DNA from: an uncultured Eubacteriales bacterium
GTDB taxonomy: Bacteria; Bacillota; Clostridia; Christensenellales; Aristaeellaceae
DNA: 64,000 nt
Assembly: GCA_902790525.1 (NCBI GenBank)
Contig: CADASI010000033.1
Span: 1 to 64,000 of the forward strand
Direction of reading: 5' to 3'
The translations under genes were made by a program, and so were the position numbers. Position 1 is the first letter of the stretch. Each line of letters starts with the position of its first letter. This document shows positions 52,266 to 61,276 of this stretch, piece after piece. The notes under the pieces were generated by a model. It was not told where the DNA came from, did no database searches, and was given only the letters and a program-made list of their open reading frames with translations.

Positions 52266-54119
52266 ATGAGGAGAGACGGCGAAAAGGCGGCTCGGGAGTC
52301 CTTTTCACTCAAGAGCCGGTTCAGGTACTGGTTTGACAACCGCATGGCCCGGGGGGCCTTCGGGCTGATCCTGGCGCTGGTGGCGGGGTCCGTGCTGCTG
52401 GCCGTGTGCATCGCGGCGCTGATCGTCGCGCTGGGGTTCGGCGGCGAGGCGAAGCCCGCCGCGGTCCTCTGGGACGGCGTCGCCACCGTGATCAACGCCT
52501 GGATGCCTTCGTTTGAGGACGGCGGCCCGGGCTATCTCGTGATGATGTCGCTCATCGCGCTGGCGGGGCTTCTGTTCACCAGCGTGCTGATCGGCATCAT
52601 TACCAGCGCCATCGAGGTCCGCATCGACAGCCTGAAGAAGGGCAACTCGCGGGTGCTCGAGCGGGACCACATCGTCGTGCTGGGCTTCTATCCCGGGGAA
52701 TACGCGCTGCTGGAGCAGCTCATACGCGCCGCCGCGGGCGAGCCGGCGTGCATCGTGGTGGCCGAGGACATGGCGCGCGAGGAGATGGAGCAGGCGATCG
52801 GGGAGAACATCGACATTCCCAAAAACTGCCGGATCGTGTGCCGCACGGCGGATATCACGGACCCCGCCGCCCTCGAGAAGTGCTCAGTGGAGACGTGCAG
52901 GACCGTCATCGTCAGCCCGACGGACGACATGCGCACGATCAAGGCGGTGCTGGCGGTCTCAAAGCTGCTGGACGAAAAGGGCGTCCCGGAGATCGGCGTG
53001 AACGCCATCATTTCGCGGCCCGAGTACCGCTTCCCGCCGTCCCTCGTGGAGGCCGACAACATCACTACCCTCCAGACCAACGCCGTGCTGGCGAAGCTGA
53101 TCGCCCACGCCTGCACCCAGACGGGGATATCCGCCTGCTTCCAGGAGATCTTCAACTTCGAGGGCGCGGAGTTCTACCTGACCACGATTGACGGAATCGA
53201 CGGCATGACCTTCGGCGACGTGACGGCGCGGCTGGAGGGCGGGGTGCCCGTCGGCGTGCTGCGCGACGGCGAAATCGCGCTGAACCCCGGCGTGGCGCAC
53301 GTCCTCAACAAAACCGACCGGATTCTGGTTTTCTCGGAGGAGCGGGATTCCGCACGGCTGGGCGCCGGGGCGCCGGAGCCCCTGCTGGAAGTTGAGCCGC
53401 TGCCCCTTCCCGCCGGAGAGGGCACGGGCGCCCTCATATTCGGGCACAATGAGACGCTTCCCGTGATCCTGCGGGAGCTGCCCGTCGATGTGAACAAAGT
53501 CTGCATCGTGTCAAAGGTCTCGCAGGATGAGCGGGAAGCGCTTGATGCGGTCGCTTCAGACCGAAGTCTGTTTTTGCGGTACGCGCAGGATGAGGTCGGG
53601 ACTGAGGCGGCACTCTTGGCGCTGGCGCGTTCCGTGGAGCACGTCGTCATACTGAACCGCCACGAGCTGGAGCCGGAGGAGGCGGACATGGAGGCCATCT
53701 TCCTGCTTCTCAACCTCCGGGACATCCGCGCGCGCTACGGCCTGCGCTTCAACATCACCGTGGAGATGCAGCGGGAGCACAACCAGAAGCTGGTCAGCGG
53801 CGGGGACCACACCGATTTCATCGTGTCCTCGAGCGTGTCCTCGCTGATACTGGCGCAGCTTGCGGAGAACCCGGAGCTCTACGGGGTGTTTAAGGAGATA
53901 CTGTCCAACGCGGGCAATGAGATCTACATCAAAAACGCCGCTCAGATGCGCTTGACGGGGCGGCACACCGTCCGCGCGCTCAGGCGGCGCCTGCTTGAGC
54001 GGGGCTACATACTGCTGGGATGGCTGGACGAAGGCGGCGAGAGCCGGTTCAACCCGCCGCTGGACGCGGCGCTTGAGCTCACGCCGGCGGACGGGCTGAT
54101 CGTGCTCGGGGAGTCGTGA
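52266..54119 (+). CDS. CASTOR/POLLUX-like ion channel with RCK/TrkA-type domains
   Basis: A 617-residue membrane protein. Two helices flank a pore-like loop (FGLILALVAGSVLLAVCIAA ... GVATVINAWMPSFEDGG ... MMSLIALAGLLFTSVLIGII), followed by SAIEVRIDSLKKGNSRVLER and two NAD-binding-like RCK halves (HIVVLGFYPGEYALLEQLI at about 135; ALIFGHNETLPVILREL at about 390). This matches bacterial relatives of plant CASTOR/POLLUX/DMI1 channels. The filter has no TVGYG, in line with that family. It probably conducts cations under ligand control; ion unknown. Confidence 0.87.
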   Translation: MRRDGEKAARESFSLKSRFRYWFDNRMARGAFGLILALVAGSVLLAVCIAALIVALGFGGEAKPAAVLWDGVATVINAWMPSFEDGGPGYLVMMSLIALAGLLFTSVLIGIITSAIEVRIDSLKKGNSRVLERDHIVVLGFYPGEYALLEQLIRAAAGEPACIVVAEDMAREEMEQAIGENIDIPKNCRIVCRTADITDPAALEKCSVETCRTVIVSPTDDMRTIKAVLAVSKLLDEKGVPEIGVNAIISRPEYRFPPSLVEADNITTLQTNAVLAKLIAHACTQTGISACFQEIFNFEGAEFYLTTIDGIDGMTFGDVTARLEGGVPVGVLRDGEIALNPGVAHVLNKTDRILVFSEERDSARLGAGAPEPLLEVEPLPLPAGEGTGALIFGHNETLPVILRELPVDVNKVCIVSKVSQDEREALDAVASDRSLFLRYAQDEVGTEAALLALARSVEHVVILNRHELEPEEADMEAIFLLLNLRDIRARYGLRFNITVEMQREHNQKLVSGGDHTDFIVSSSVSSLILAQLAENPELYGVFKEILSNAGNEIYIKNAAQMRLTGRHTVRALRRRLLERGYILLGWLDEGGESRFNPPLDAALELTPADGLIVLGES

Positions 54120-54126
54120 GCGCCGG

Positions 54127-55392
54127 TCAGTCCTCCACGTCGAAGTGCTCGAGCACGCTCTTTGCCGCATGCGGCCGGTTGTCGCCGTGGCGCACGAGCA
54201 GCATGGTGACGAAGGCCAGCGCCACGCACCCGGCGGCGTAGGGAAACAGCGTGTGGTAGCCCACGTGCTCCAGAAGCCAGCCGGAGAGTATGGGCGTGAG
54301 CACCTGCGCGGCCATCGAGAAGGTGTAGTAGTAGCCGGTGTACTTGCCCACGTCGCCGCTTCGGCTGATCTCCACCACCATCGGGTAGGAGTTCACGTTG
54401 ATGGCCGCCCAGGCAAAGCCCACCAGCACGAACAGCGCGTAGACGACGGGCCCGAAGGTCGTGATCATGCCGGTGACGGCGAAGCAGACCGCCAGCAGCG
54501 CCACGCCGATGAGTATCATCTTCTTCCGGCCCAGCACCGAGGAGAGCATGCCCACGGGCACGTAGGACACCACCGCACCGCCGGTGGCGATCATCAGGCA
54601 GGAGGCCGCGCCGGACAGATCGCCCCACATGCGGGTGAAGTACTTGGAGTAGGCCGTGGTGACGGCGTTGTAGCCCATGTACCAGAGCGCCACGGAGACG
54701 AGTATCAGCATGAGGCTGCGCATCTTGTCGGCGGGCAGCCTGCCGCCGGCGGGGGCGTCGTCTTCATCCTCCGGGTCGGCGTTTTCCCGGCGCAGGGCGT
54801 TTTCGTCGACGCGCCAGAGCAGCAGGACCACGGACACCGCCATCAGCGCCGCCACCGACACGAACACGCCGGTGTAGTCCGCCCGGCCGTCGGGATGGGT
54901 CCCCACTAAAAACCGCACCGCCGCCAGCGCGTAGATCGCGCCCAGCGCGCCGGTCAGGTTGATGATGGCGTTGGCCTTGGAGCGCAGGGGCTTGGGCGTG
55001 ACGTCCGGCATCAGCGCCACCGCCGGGGAGCGATAGGTGCCCATGGCCACCAGCAGTAGCCCCAGCAGCACGATGAACGGCCCGAAGCGGCCCGGGGCGT
55101 CGGCCCCCGAGAGCATGAGCGTCAGCGCCACGGCGCAGGCGGTGCCGAAGAGTATGTAGGGCATGCGCTTGCCCAGGCGGGTGTCCGTGCGGTCCGACAG
55201 CCTGCCGAACAGCGGCAAAAGCACCAGCGCCAGCACGTTGTCCGCCGCCATGATCGCGCCGGAGAGGCTGTCGCCCACGTGAAAGGTGTCCCGCAGTATC
55301 AGCGGTATGACGGTGTCGTACATCTGCCAGAAGGCGCAGATCGAGAAAAAGGCCAGGCCGATCAGCAGCGTCCGTCGGGTGTTCAGCTTCAT
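54127..55392 (-). CDS. MFS transporter, GPH/SLC45-like
   Basis: A 421-residue, twelve-helix major facilitator. The loop between helices 2 and 3 reads LFGRLSDRTDTRLGKRMPYI, the signature of glycoside/sucrose-type carriers. Other text includes SPAVALMPDVTPKPLRSKAN. It probably moves a sugar or glycoside with a cation, but the substrate is not evident. The start at 55392 is supported by AAGGAG upstream; the in-frame extension further upstream has no ribosome site. It is convergent with the channel gene. Confidence 0.88.
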   Translation of the reverse strand: MKLNTRRTLLIGLAFFSICAFWQMYDTVIPLILRDTFHVGDSLSGAIMAADNVLALVLLPLFGRLSDRTDTRLGKRMPYILFGTACAVALTLMLSGADAPGRFGPFIVLLGLLLVAMGTYRSPAVALMPDVTPKPLRSKANAIINLTGALGAIYALAAVRFLVGTHPDGRADYTGVFVSVAALMAVSVVLLLWRVDENALRRENADPEDEDDAPAGGRLPADKMRSLMLILVSVALWYMGYNAVTTAYSKYFTRMWGDLSGAASCLMIATGGAVVSYVPVGMLSSVLGRKKMILIGVALLAVCFAVTGMITTFGPVVYALFVLVGFAWAAINVNSYPMVVEISRSGDVGKYTGYYYTFSMAAQVLTPILSGWLLEHVGYHTLFPYAAGCVALAFVTMLLVRHGDNRPHAAKSVLEHFDVED

Positions 55393-55543
55393 GGCGCAAA
55401 ACTCCTTTTTGCGAGCGTTTCTATCATTATAGTCGCTTTGCGGGGGATTGTAAAGGCAGGCGACGCACAGCGCACGCACCGAGAGGTCGTCATCCCAAAA
55501 GAAAAAATGAAGTACCAACATTATTTAAGAAAGGGGCAGGATT

Positions 55544-57516
55544 ATGATCCGCAAGTATCCGAATCTGTGTAAACCCATTACGATCGGTCGCGTGACCTTC
55601 CGCAACCGCATGTTCTCCACGCCGCTGGGCGGCACGGACATCATGAACGACGGCTGCATCGGCCCGAAGTCCACGGCGTTCTACGAGCTGCGCGCCAAGG
55701 GCGGCGCGGCGGCGGTTACGGTCAGCGAGTGCATGGTACACCCCGCCACCGACGGCAGCCACGCCTACCACCTGGACGAGAGCATCCTCAACTCGCTGGC
55801 CTGCGCCACCTACACGGCGGACGCCATCCGCCGCCACGGGGCCATGCCCAGCATGGAGCTGTCCCACTCCGGCATGTACGCGGGCACCTACATGACCGAC
55901 AAGACCAAGCAGAAGGGCTTAAACCAGTGGAGCGCCTCTGCCTGCACGCGCGCCGACGGCGTGGAGGTCAAGGCGCTGACGAAGGACATGATTGCCGACA
56001 TCGTCGCCGCCTACGGCCACGTGGCCGGGCTGTGCAAGCGCGCGGGGTTCGAGATGATCATGATCCACGGCGGCCACGGCTGGCTGATCAACCAGTTCTT
56101 CTCGCCCATGTTCAACCACCGCGACGACGAGTACGGCGGGAGCCTCGAGAACCGCTGCCGCTTTGCCATCGAGGTGTTGAAGTCGGTGCGCGCCGCCGTG
56201 GGCCCCGGGTTCCCGATCGAGTTCCGGCTCTCCGGCTCCGAGTGCGTGCCCGAGGGCTACGACCTGGACGAGGGCATCCGCATCGCCCAGCAGATCGAGC
56301 CCTACATCGACCTTTTGCACGTCACGGCGGGCACCTATCAGAAGACCTTCGGCATCACCCATCCCTCGATGTTCGAGGAGCACGGGCGCAACGTGTACCT
56401 GGCGGCGGAGATCAAGAAGCGCGTGAAGGTGCCCGTGGCCACACTGGGCGGCCTCAACGACCCGGCGCAGATGGAGGAGATCATCGCCTCCGGCAAGGCG
56501 GACGTGGTGTACATGGGCCGAAGGCGGACGTGGTGTACATGGGCCGCGCGCTGCTGGCCGACCCCTTCCTGCCGCGGAAGGTGACCGAGAACCGGGACGA
56601 GGAGATCGTGCGCTGCCTGCGCTGCTTCACCTGCATGGCGGAGCGCGCCGCCACCGCCACCCGGCGCTGCACCGTGAACCCGCTGATCGGGCGGGAGTGC
56701 GAGGGCAGCGAGGTCGTCCCCGCGCCGGTGAAGAAGAAGGTGCTGGTCGCCGGCGGCGGCCCCGGCGGGCTGTACGCGGCCTGGACCGCGGCGCGGCGGG
56801 GGCACCGGGTGATACTGTGCGAGAGGGAAGGCGAGGTCGGCGGCATCCTCAGGGGGGAGCAGGCCCTGCCCTTCAAATACGACATGTACCGGCTGGCGGG
56901 CACGTATAAGCTGCTGGCCGAGCGCGCCGGCGTCGAGATCCGGCTGAACACGGAGGTCACCCCGGAATACGCGGAGAAGGAGGCCCCCGACGCGCTGATC
57001 GTGGCCGTGGGCTCCGAGCCGCTGGTGCCGCCGATCAAGGGGCTGGACGACGACAACGTGATCATCGTCAACGACTACTACAAGCATGCGGATGAGGTCG
57101 CCGACGACGTGGTAGTGTTCGGCGGCGGCCTGGCGGGCTGCGAGATCGCGCTGCACCTGGGCATGCAGGGGAAGAGGGTCCACATCGTGGAGATGCGCGA
57201 CAGGCTCGCCCCCGACGCCAACGTGCGCCACCGCCCGCTGCTTTTAAAGGAGATCGACAAGTACGTGACCGTGCACCTCAACCACAGGGGCGTCGAGGTG
57301 CGCCCGGATGGCATACTGTGCGCGGATGCCGAGGGGAAGGAAGTGCTCGTGCCCGGCCGCACGGTGATCTGCGCCCTCGGCCAGCGCTCCCGCGCCGACG
57401 CCGTCGGCGCGCTCAACGACGCCGCCCCCTTCGTGCGCGTGATCGGCGACGCTTCAAGGGTCGGGACGATTACCAATGCGGTGTATTGGGGGTATCATGC
57501 GGGGATGGACATCTGA
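55544..57516 (+). pseudogene. NADH:flavin oxidoreductase (2,4-dienoyl-CoA reductase/BaiCD type) broken by a 26-bp tandem duplication
   Basis: Old-Yellow-Enzyme barrel joined to an FAD/NAD-binding module. The barrel shows VTFRNRMFSTPLGG, MIMIHGGHGWLINQFFSP and NRCRFAIEVLKSV. Then come the iron-sulfur Cys cluster CLRCFTCMAERAATATRRC and the dinucleotide motifs VAGGGPGGLYAAWTAARRGH and VVFGGGLAGCEIALHLG. At 56495-56546 the 26-base segment encoding KADVVYMGR is present twice in a row, which shifts the frame. Without one copy the gene is a complete 648-residue enzyme. The class reduces enoates, dienoyl-CoA or steroid enones; which one is unknown. Confidence 0.9.
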
Positions 57517-57518
57517 GT

Positions 57519-57730
57519 TAATTAGGAATTAGGAATTGGGAATTAGGAATTGTGGTGCAAATCCTAACGGATTTGTTTGATTGAAAAAAGGTATAGAACG
57601 TTCGCACAAACCTTCGTTGCCCTTAATCAAAGAAATCCGAAAGGATTTCAACCTGAATTCCTAATTCCTAATTCCTAATTCCTCATTCCTAATTCCTAAT
57701 TCCTCATTCCTAATTCCTAATTCCTCATTC
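57519..57730. repeat. Heptamer-armed inverted repeat element (copy 4, longest arms)
   Basis: The left arm (57519-57551) has AATTAGG-type units. The right arm (57656-57730) has about ten inverted units (CCTAATT/CCTCATT). Inside, CGGATTTGTTTGATT (57568-57582) pairs with AATCAAAGAAATCCG (57625-57639) with one mismatch. Non-coding. It lies between the disrupted oxidoreductase and the PAS-CPBP gene. Confidence 0.75.
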
Positions 57731-57737
57731 TTCCTGA

Positions 57738-57767
57738 TTGACGCGCGCACACAGGATGTGTTAAAAT
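57738..57767 (+). promoter_or_regulatory. Sigma-A promoter of the PAS-CPBP gene
   Basis: TTGACG (57738-57743), 18-base spacer, TAAAAT (57762-57767), immediately after the heptamer repeat arm. Confidence 0.65.
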
Positions 57768-57815
57768 GAGATTACGTTATGAGTGGCGAGGACTCGAAAC
57801 GCAGAGGAAGGGCAT

Positions 57816-58847
57816 ATGGCGGATTTTGTACAGGAGAGCTATCCCCAGAGGGTTTTGAGGGACATGAACGAGGCGGTGCTGGTGCTCGATCGCCAGGGCC
57901 GCATACTCTATGCCAACCAGCCGGCGACGCGCATGCTGGAGATGGGCGACAATTACGTGCCCGGCGAGACCCGCTTCGGCATGAATTACGATCAGAAGAC
58001 CAACGACGACTTCTACGAATGCGTCACGGACGCGCTGTTTCACAAGCGCGAGGACATCGTGCAGACCGTCCCGTACATGACGGCCTCCGGCAGGAAGTAC
58101 GTCTTCCGAATGTCCAGCTCGTATCTGGCCGACGGCCCGGGCCACCTGGTCATCACGCTGGCGGACGAGACGGAGACCATGCGCCTTAAGGAGCGCATCA
58201 GGGAGTCCACCAAGACGTTTACCATGTTCCTCTATGCGTTCTGCGTGTGGATGATCTTCTACGCCTTCTGGGTGTTCATGGGGAAGCCCTTCGGATACAA
58301 GCACATGACCCGGGGGGTGGAGGTACTGGGGCTTCTGATGTTCTTCTACATCTCGCTGTACACGAAGCTGAGTTGGAAGGACCTGGGCCTCGCGCCGCGC
58401 GACATGGGCAAGACCCTCCGCACGGCGGCCATCGTGGCGCTTTGCAGCGTGGCGTTCCTGTTCGCGCTCAAGGGCGTCATACGGCTGTTCAGGCCCGACG
58501 CCTACGCGCCGGACAAGCCCTTCTGGGACATCCGCCTGTTCGGCCTGCCGCAAATCGCCTACATCTTCACCGCCGGCATACAGGAGTTCCTGGCCCGAAG
58601 CGTCATGCAGGGCAACCTGTCCCGCATACTGATCGGCAGGCATAAGGCGGCCTCAGCCATCGTGCTGTCCTCGCTGATCTTCGCCGCGCTGCACATCCAC
58701 CTGGGGTTCCTGTTCATGGTCGGCGCCGCGATACTGGCCGGGCTCGAGGGCATACTCTACGAAAAGCAGCGCTCGATCTACGGCGTGTGGCTGGTACACT
58801 GGGTCTTCGGCGTGACGGGCACGCTGCTTCGGCTGATCGACCACTGA
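57816..58847 (+). CDS. PAS domain fused to a CPBP-family membrane protein
   Basis: A 343-residue protein. The N-terminal PAS domain (about 10-115) reads LRDMNEAVLVLDRQGRILYANQ and ends VITLADETETMRLKERI. About seven helices follow, forming a CPBP (CAAX-protease/bacteriocin-processing) domain. Motif 1, normally E-E-x-x-x-R, is QEFLARS here; motif 2 is FAALHIHLG; motif 3 is VHWVFG. The first Glu is replaced by Gln, so protease activity is uncertain. The start at 57816 has AGGAAG upstream. A cytosolic PAS sensor steering a membrane CPBP unit is an uncommon arrangement. Confidence 0.82.
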   Translation: MADFVQESYPQRVLRDMNEAVLVLDRQGRILYANQPATRMLEMGDNYVPGETRFGMNYDQKTNDDFYECVTDALFHKREDIVQTVPYMTASGRKYVFRMSSSYLADGPGHLVITLADETETMRLKERIRESTKTFTMFLYAFCVWMIFYAFWVFMGKPFGYKHMTRGVEVLGLLMFFYISLYTKLSWKDLGLAPRDMGKTLRTAAIVALCSVAFLFALKGVIRLFRPDAYAPDKPFWDIRLFGLPQIAYIFTAGIQEFLARSVMQGNLSRILIGRHKAASAIVLSSLIFAALHIHLGFLFMVGAAILAGLEGILYEKQRSIYGVWLVHWVFGVTGTLLRLIDH

Positions 58848-58897
58848 CCGCCCGGGGCGTGATGTCCACAAAAAACCATATAATACAAACAAATCGC

Positions 58898-58938
58898 CAT
58901 GTAAAAATGTTGTTTTCTATAATATGATGTTTACATGG
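58898..58938 (+). promoter_or_regulatory. Inverted repeat flanking the -10 of the sugar transporter operon
   Basis: CCATGTAAA (58898-58906) and TTTACATGG (58930-58938) are perfect inverted arms 32 bases apart centre to centre. TATAAT lies between them at 58918-58923, and no good -35 is seen. This suits an operator, perhaps for the AraC-type regulator at 62198. Confidence 0.55.
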
Positions 58939-59004
58939 AGTCAACGAATTTTCACGCGAAGATCAAAATCTCCGCGGTGAATAATAAACAAGGAGGGTAT
59001 ACTC

Positions 59005-60285
59005 ATGAGGAAAGTTAGGGTTCTGGTTTCTGTTCTGCTCGCATTCGCCATGCTGTTCAGCGCGGCGGCCCTGGCGGACTACTCCGTGGACACCCTGGAG
59101 GTCAAGATCTGGGACAACAACCAGCTCGCGGGCCTGCAGGAGATTGCTGATCTGTGGACCGAGCAGAGCGGCGTGAAGGTCAACATCCAGGTGGTCAACT
59201 GGGACAACTACTGGACACTGCTCGAGGCTGGCGCGACCGGCGGCGACATGCCCGACGTTTTCTGGATGCACTCCAACAATGCCGAGATGTACATGGCCGC
59301 CCAGAAGCTGCTCGACCTCACCGACTACATCGCAAACAGCGACGTGGTGAAGCTCGAGAACTACTATCAGGGCATCACCGACCTGTACAGCAAGGACGGC
59401 AAGTACTACGCCGTGGCCAAGGACCACGACACCATCGCCCTGCTGTACAACAAGGCCATCTTCGACAAGTACGGCGTTGACTATCCCACCGACGACTGGA
59501 CCTGGGAGGACTACAAGGCTGCGGCCGAGAAGATCACCGAGGCCTCCGGCGGCGAAGTGTACGGCGGCGCCTGCAACACCGGCAACAACCAGGATACCTT
59601 CTACAACATCATCTATGACTTCGGCGGCTATGTGATCTCCGACGACAAGAAGGTCTCCGGCTGGAACAACGAGAACACCCTGAAGGCCTTCGAGTTCATG
59701 GGCACCCTGTTCAACAACGCCTGGGCGCCGCAGCCGATGCTGGCTGAGAACGGCAAGAACATCCTCTTCGAGAACAACAAGATCGCCATGGACACCGAGG
59801 GTTCCTGGATGATCCGCGAGTTCTACGACCATGAGGGCCATGAGGATTACGCCTGGGCTATGCTGCCCTATGAGGACGTCAACGGCAACGGCCAGTGCGA
59901 TGAGGGCGAGCGCGTCTCCATCTACAACGGCCTGGGCTGGGCCGCCTCCGCGGACGTGAAGGATCCCCAGGCTGCCTGGGATCTGATCGAGTGGTTCTCC
60001 AGCTATGAGATGCAGCTCAAGCAGTCCGAGCTGGGCGTGACCATGGCCGGCTACATCGGCTGCTCCGACGCCTTCATGAACGCCTTCCCCGGCATGGACA
60101 TCTCCGCCTTCCTGAAGATGGAGACCGAGGGCACGCTGATCTTCCGTCCGTACAGCAAGTACACCTCCCGCTGGGAGGATCAGGCCACCCGCGACCTGGT
60201 GACCATCTGGAACGATCCCTCCACCACCGAGAACGTTCTGAACACGCTGGCCGCCGACATGAACGACCTGCTCGCTCAGGAATAA
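59005..60285 (+). CDS. Carbohydrate ABC transporter substrate-binding protein
   Basis: A 426-residue SBP_bac_1 protein of the maltose/raffinose class. The signal peptide (VLVSVLLAFAMLFSAAALA) ends in a signal-peptidase-I site before DYSVD; there is no lipobox Cys. Family text: VEWLDNNQLAGLQEI-like start, VNWDNYWTLLEAGATGGDMP, DVFWMHSN, and NNKIAMDTEGSWMIREF. AAGGAGGG lies upstream. It is followed by a hairpin and two permease genes, then an AraC regulator and a GH36 alpha-galactosidase, so alpha-galactosides such as melibiose or raffinose are the likely ligands. Confidence 0.93.
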   Translation: MRKVRVLVSVLLAFAMLFSAAALADYSVDTLEVKIWDNNQLAGLQEIADLWTEQSGVKVNIQVVNWDNYWTLLEAGATGGDMPDVFWMHSNNAEMYMAAQKLLDLTDYIANSDVVKLENYYQGITDLYSKDGKYYAVAKDHDTIALLYNKAIFDKYGVDYPTDDWTWEDYKAAAEKITEASGGEVYGGACNTGNNQDTFYNIIYDFGGYVISDDKKVSGWNNENTLKAFEFMGTLFNNAWAPQPMLAENGKNILFENNKIAMDTEGSWMIREFYDHEGHEDYAWAMLPYEDVNGNGQCDEGERVSIYNGLGWAASADVKDPQAAWDLIEWFSSYEMQLKQSELGVTMAGYIGCSDAFMNAFPGMDISAFLKMETEGTLIFRPYSKYTSRWEDQATRDLVTIWNDPSTTENVLNTLAADMNDLLAQE

Positions 60286-60298
60286 CGACCCGTTGATC

Positions 60299-60330
60299 AA
60301 GGGCCGGAAGTTACGGCTTCCGGCCCTTTT
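60299..60330 (+). terminator. Attenuator hairpin between binding protein and permease genes
   Basis: AAGGGCCGGAAG pairs perfectly with CTTCCGGCCCTT around TTACGG, then TTGG. Partial termination here would keep binding protein in excess over the permeases. Confidence 0.75.
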
Positions 60331-60369
60331 GGAATGAATGACTTTTTTCTGAACGGGAGGCTTGATTTC

Positions 60370-61260
60370 ATGGCAAAGACCAAAATGACGCCCACCCAGA
60401 AGAGCCAGGCCAAATGGGGACTGGCGTTCGTGGCTCCGACCATGATCGGCCTGCTGGTGCTGAACTTCTATCCGATTTTTAACACCATCTACCAGTCCTT
60501 CTTCAAGACCGGCGACTTCGGCATGGGCAACATCTTTGTGGGCCTCAAGAACTACGCGACGGTGCTCACCGGAAACAACTTCTGGCGCGCCCTCGGCAAT
60601 ACCTTCAAGTACGCCCTCATCGAGGTGCCCTTCTCCATCGTGTTCGCGCTGTTGCTGGCCGTATTCCTGAACCGGAAGATCGCCTTCCGCGGCGGCTACC
60701 GCACGATATTCTTCCTGCCCATGGTGGCGGCCCCGGCCGCGGTGGCTATGGTGTGGCGCTTCCTCTACAACCAGCAGTTCGGCCTTCTGAACAACGTGTT
60801 CCACACCACCACGGCGTGGATCTCCGACCCGAAGATCGCGTGGATCTCCATAGGCGTCATCGGCGTGTGGAGCATCGTGGGCTACAACATGATACTGCTG
60901 ATCGCGGGATTGCAGGAGATCCCGCACGACTATTACGAGGCCGCGGAGATCGACGGCGCGACCGGCGTGAAGCAGTTCTTCCGCATCACGATACCGCTTC
61001 TGAGCCCCACGATCTTCTTCATCCTCCAGACCCGCATCATCGGCGCACTGCAGCAGTTCGACCTGATCTTCATGGTCATGGACCGTTCCAACCCGGCGCT
61101 TCCGAAGGTTGAGACCGTGGTCTACTACTTCTACACCACCGCCTTCAACCAGAACAACCGCGGCCTGGGCGCGGCCATCGTGGTGACGATGCTGGTCATC
61201 ATCATGGCGATCACCTTCATTCTCCAGAAGTCGGAGAAGAAGTGGGTCTTCTATAACTGA
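60370..61260 (+). CDS. Carbohydrate ABC transporter permease, MalF/MsmF-type
   Basis: A 296-residue, six-helix permease. It has GLAFVAPTMIGLLVLNFYPI, the region MVWRFLYNQQFGLLNN, and the EAA loop IPHDYYEAAEIDGATGVKQFF. The ATG at 60370 has GGGAGG 9 bases upstream. It pairs with the permease that starts 16 bases after its stop. The ATPase of this importer is not in the window; such operons often use a shared MsmK-type ATPase. Confidence 0.94.
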   Translation: MAKTKMTPTQKSQAKWGLAFVAPTMIGLLVLNFYPIFNTIYQSFFKTGDFGMGNIFVGLKNYATVLTGNNFWRALGNTFKYALIEVPFSIVFALLLAVFLNRKIAFRGGYRTIFFLPMVAAPAAVAMVWRFLYNQQFGLLNNVFHTTTAWISDPKIAWISIGVIGVWSIVGYNMILLIAGLQEIPHDYYEAAEIDGATGVKQFFRITIPLLSPTIFFILQTRIIGALQQFDLIFMVMDRSNPALPKVETVVYYFYTTAFNQNNRGLGAAIVVTMLVIIMAITFILQKSEKKWVFYN

Positions 61261-61276
61261 GAAGGGAGGGGAGCAC

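Noticed and set aside
53555..53576. 14 bases shared between the channel gene and the hairpin at 51577
   Set aside because: GACCGAAGTCTGTT lies in an intact coding frame of the channel protein and its near-palindromic nature makes chance or slight drift plausible; not enough for an insertion claim.
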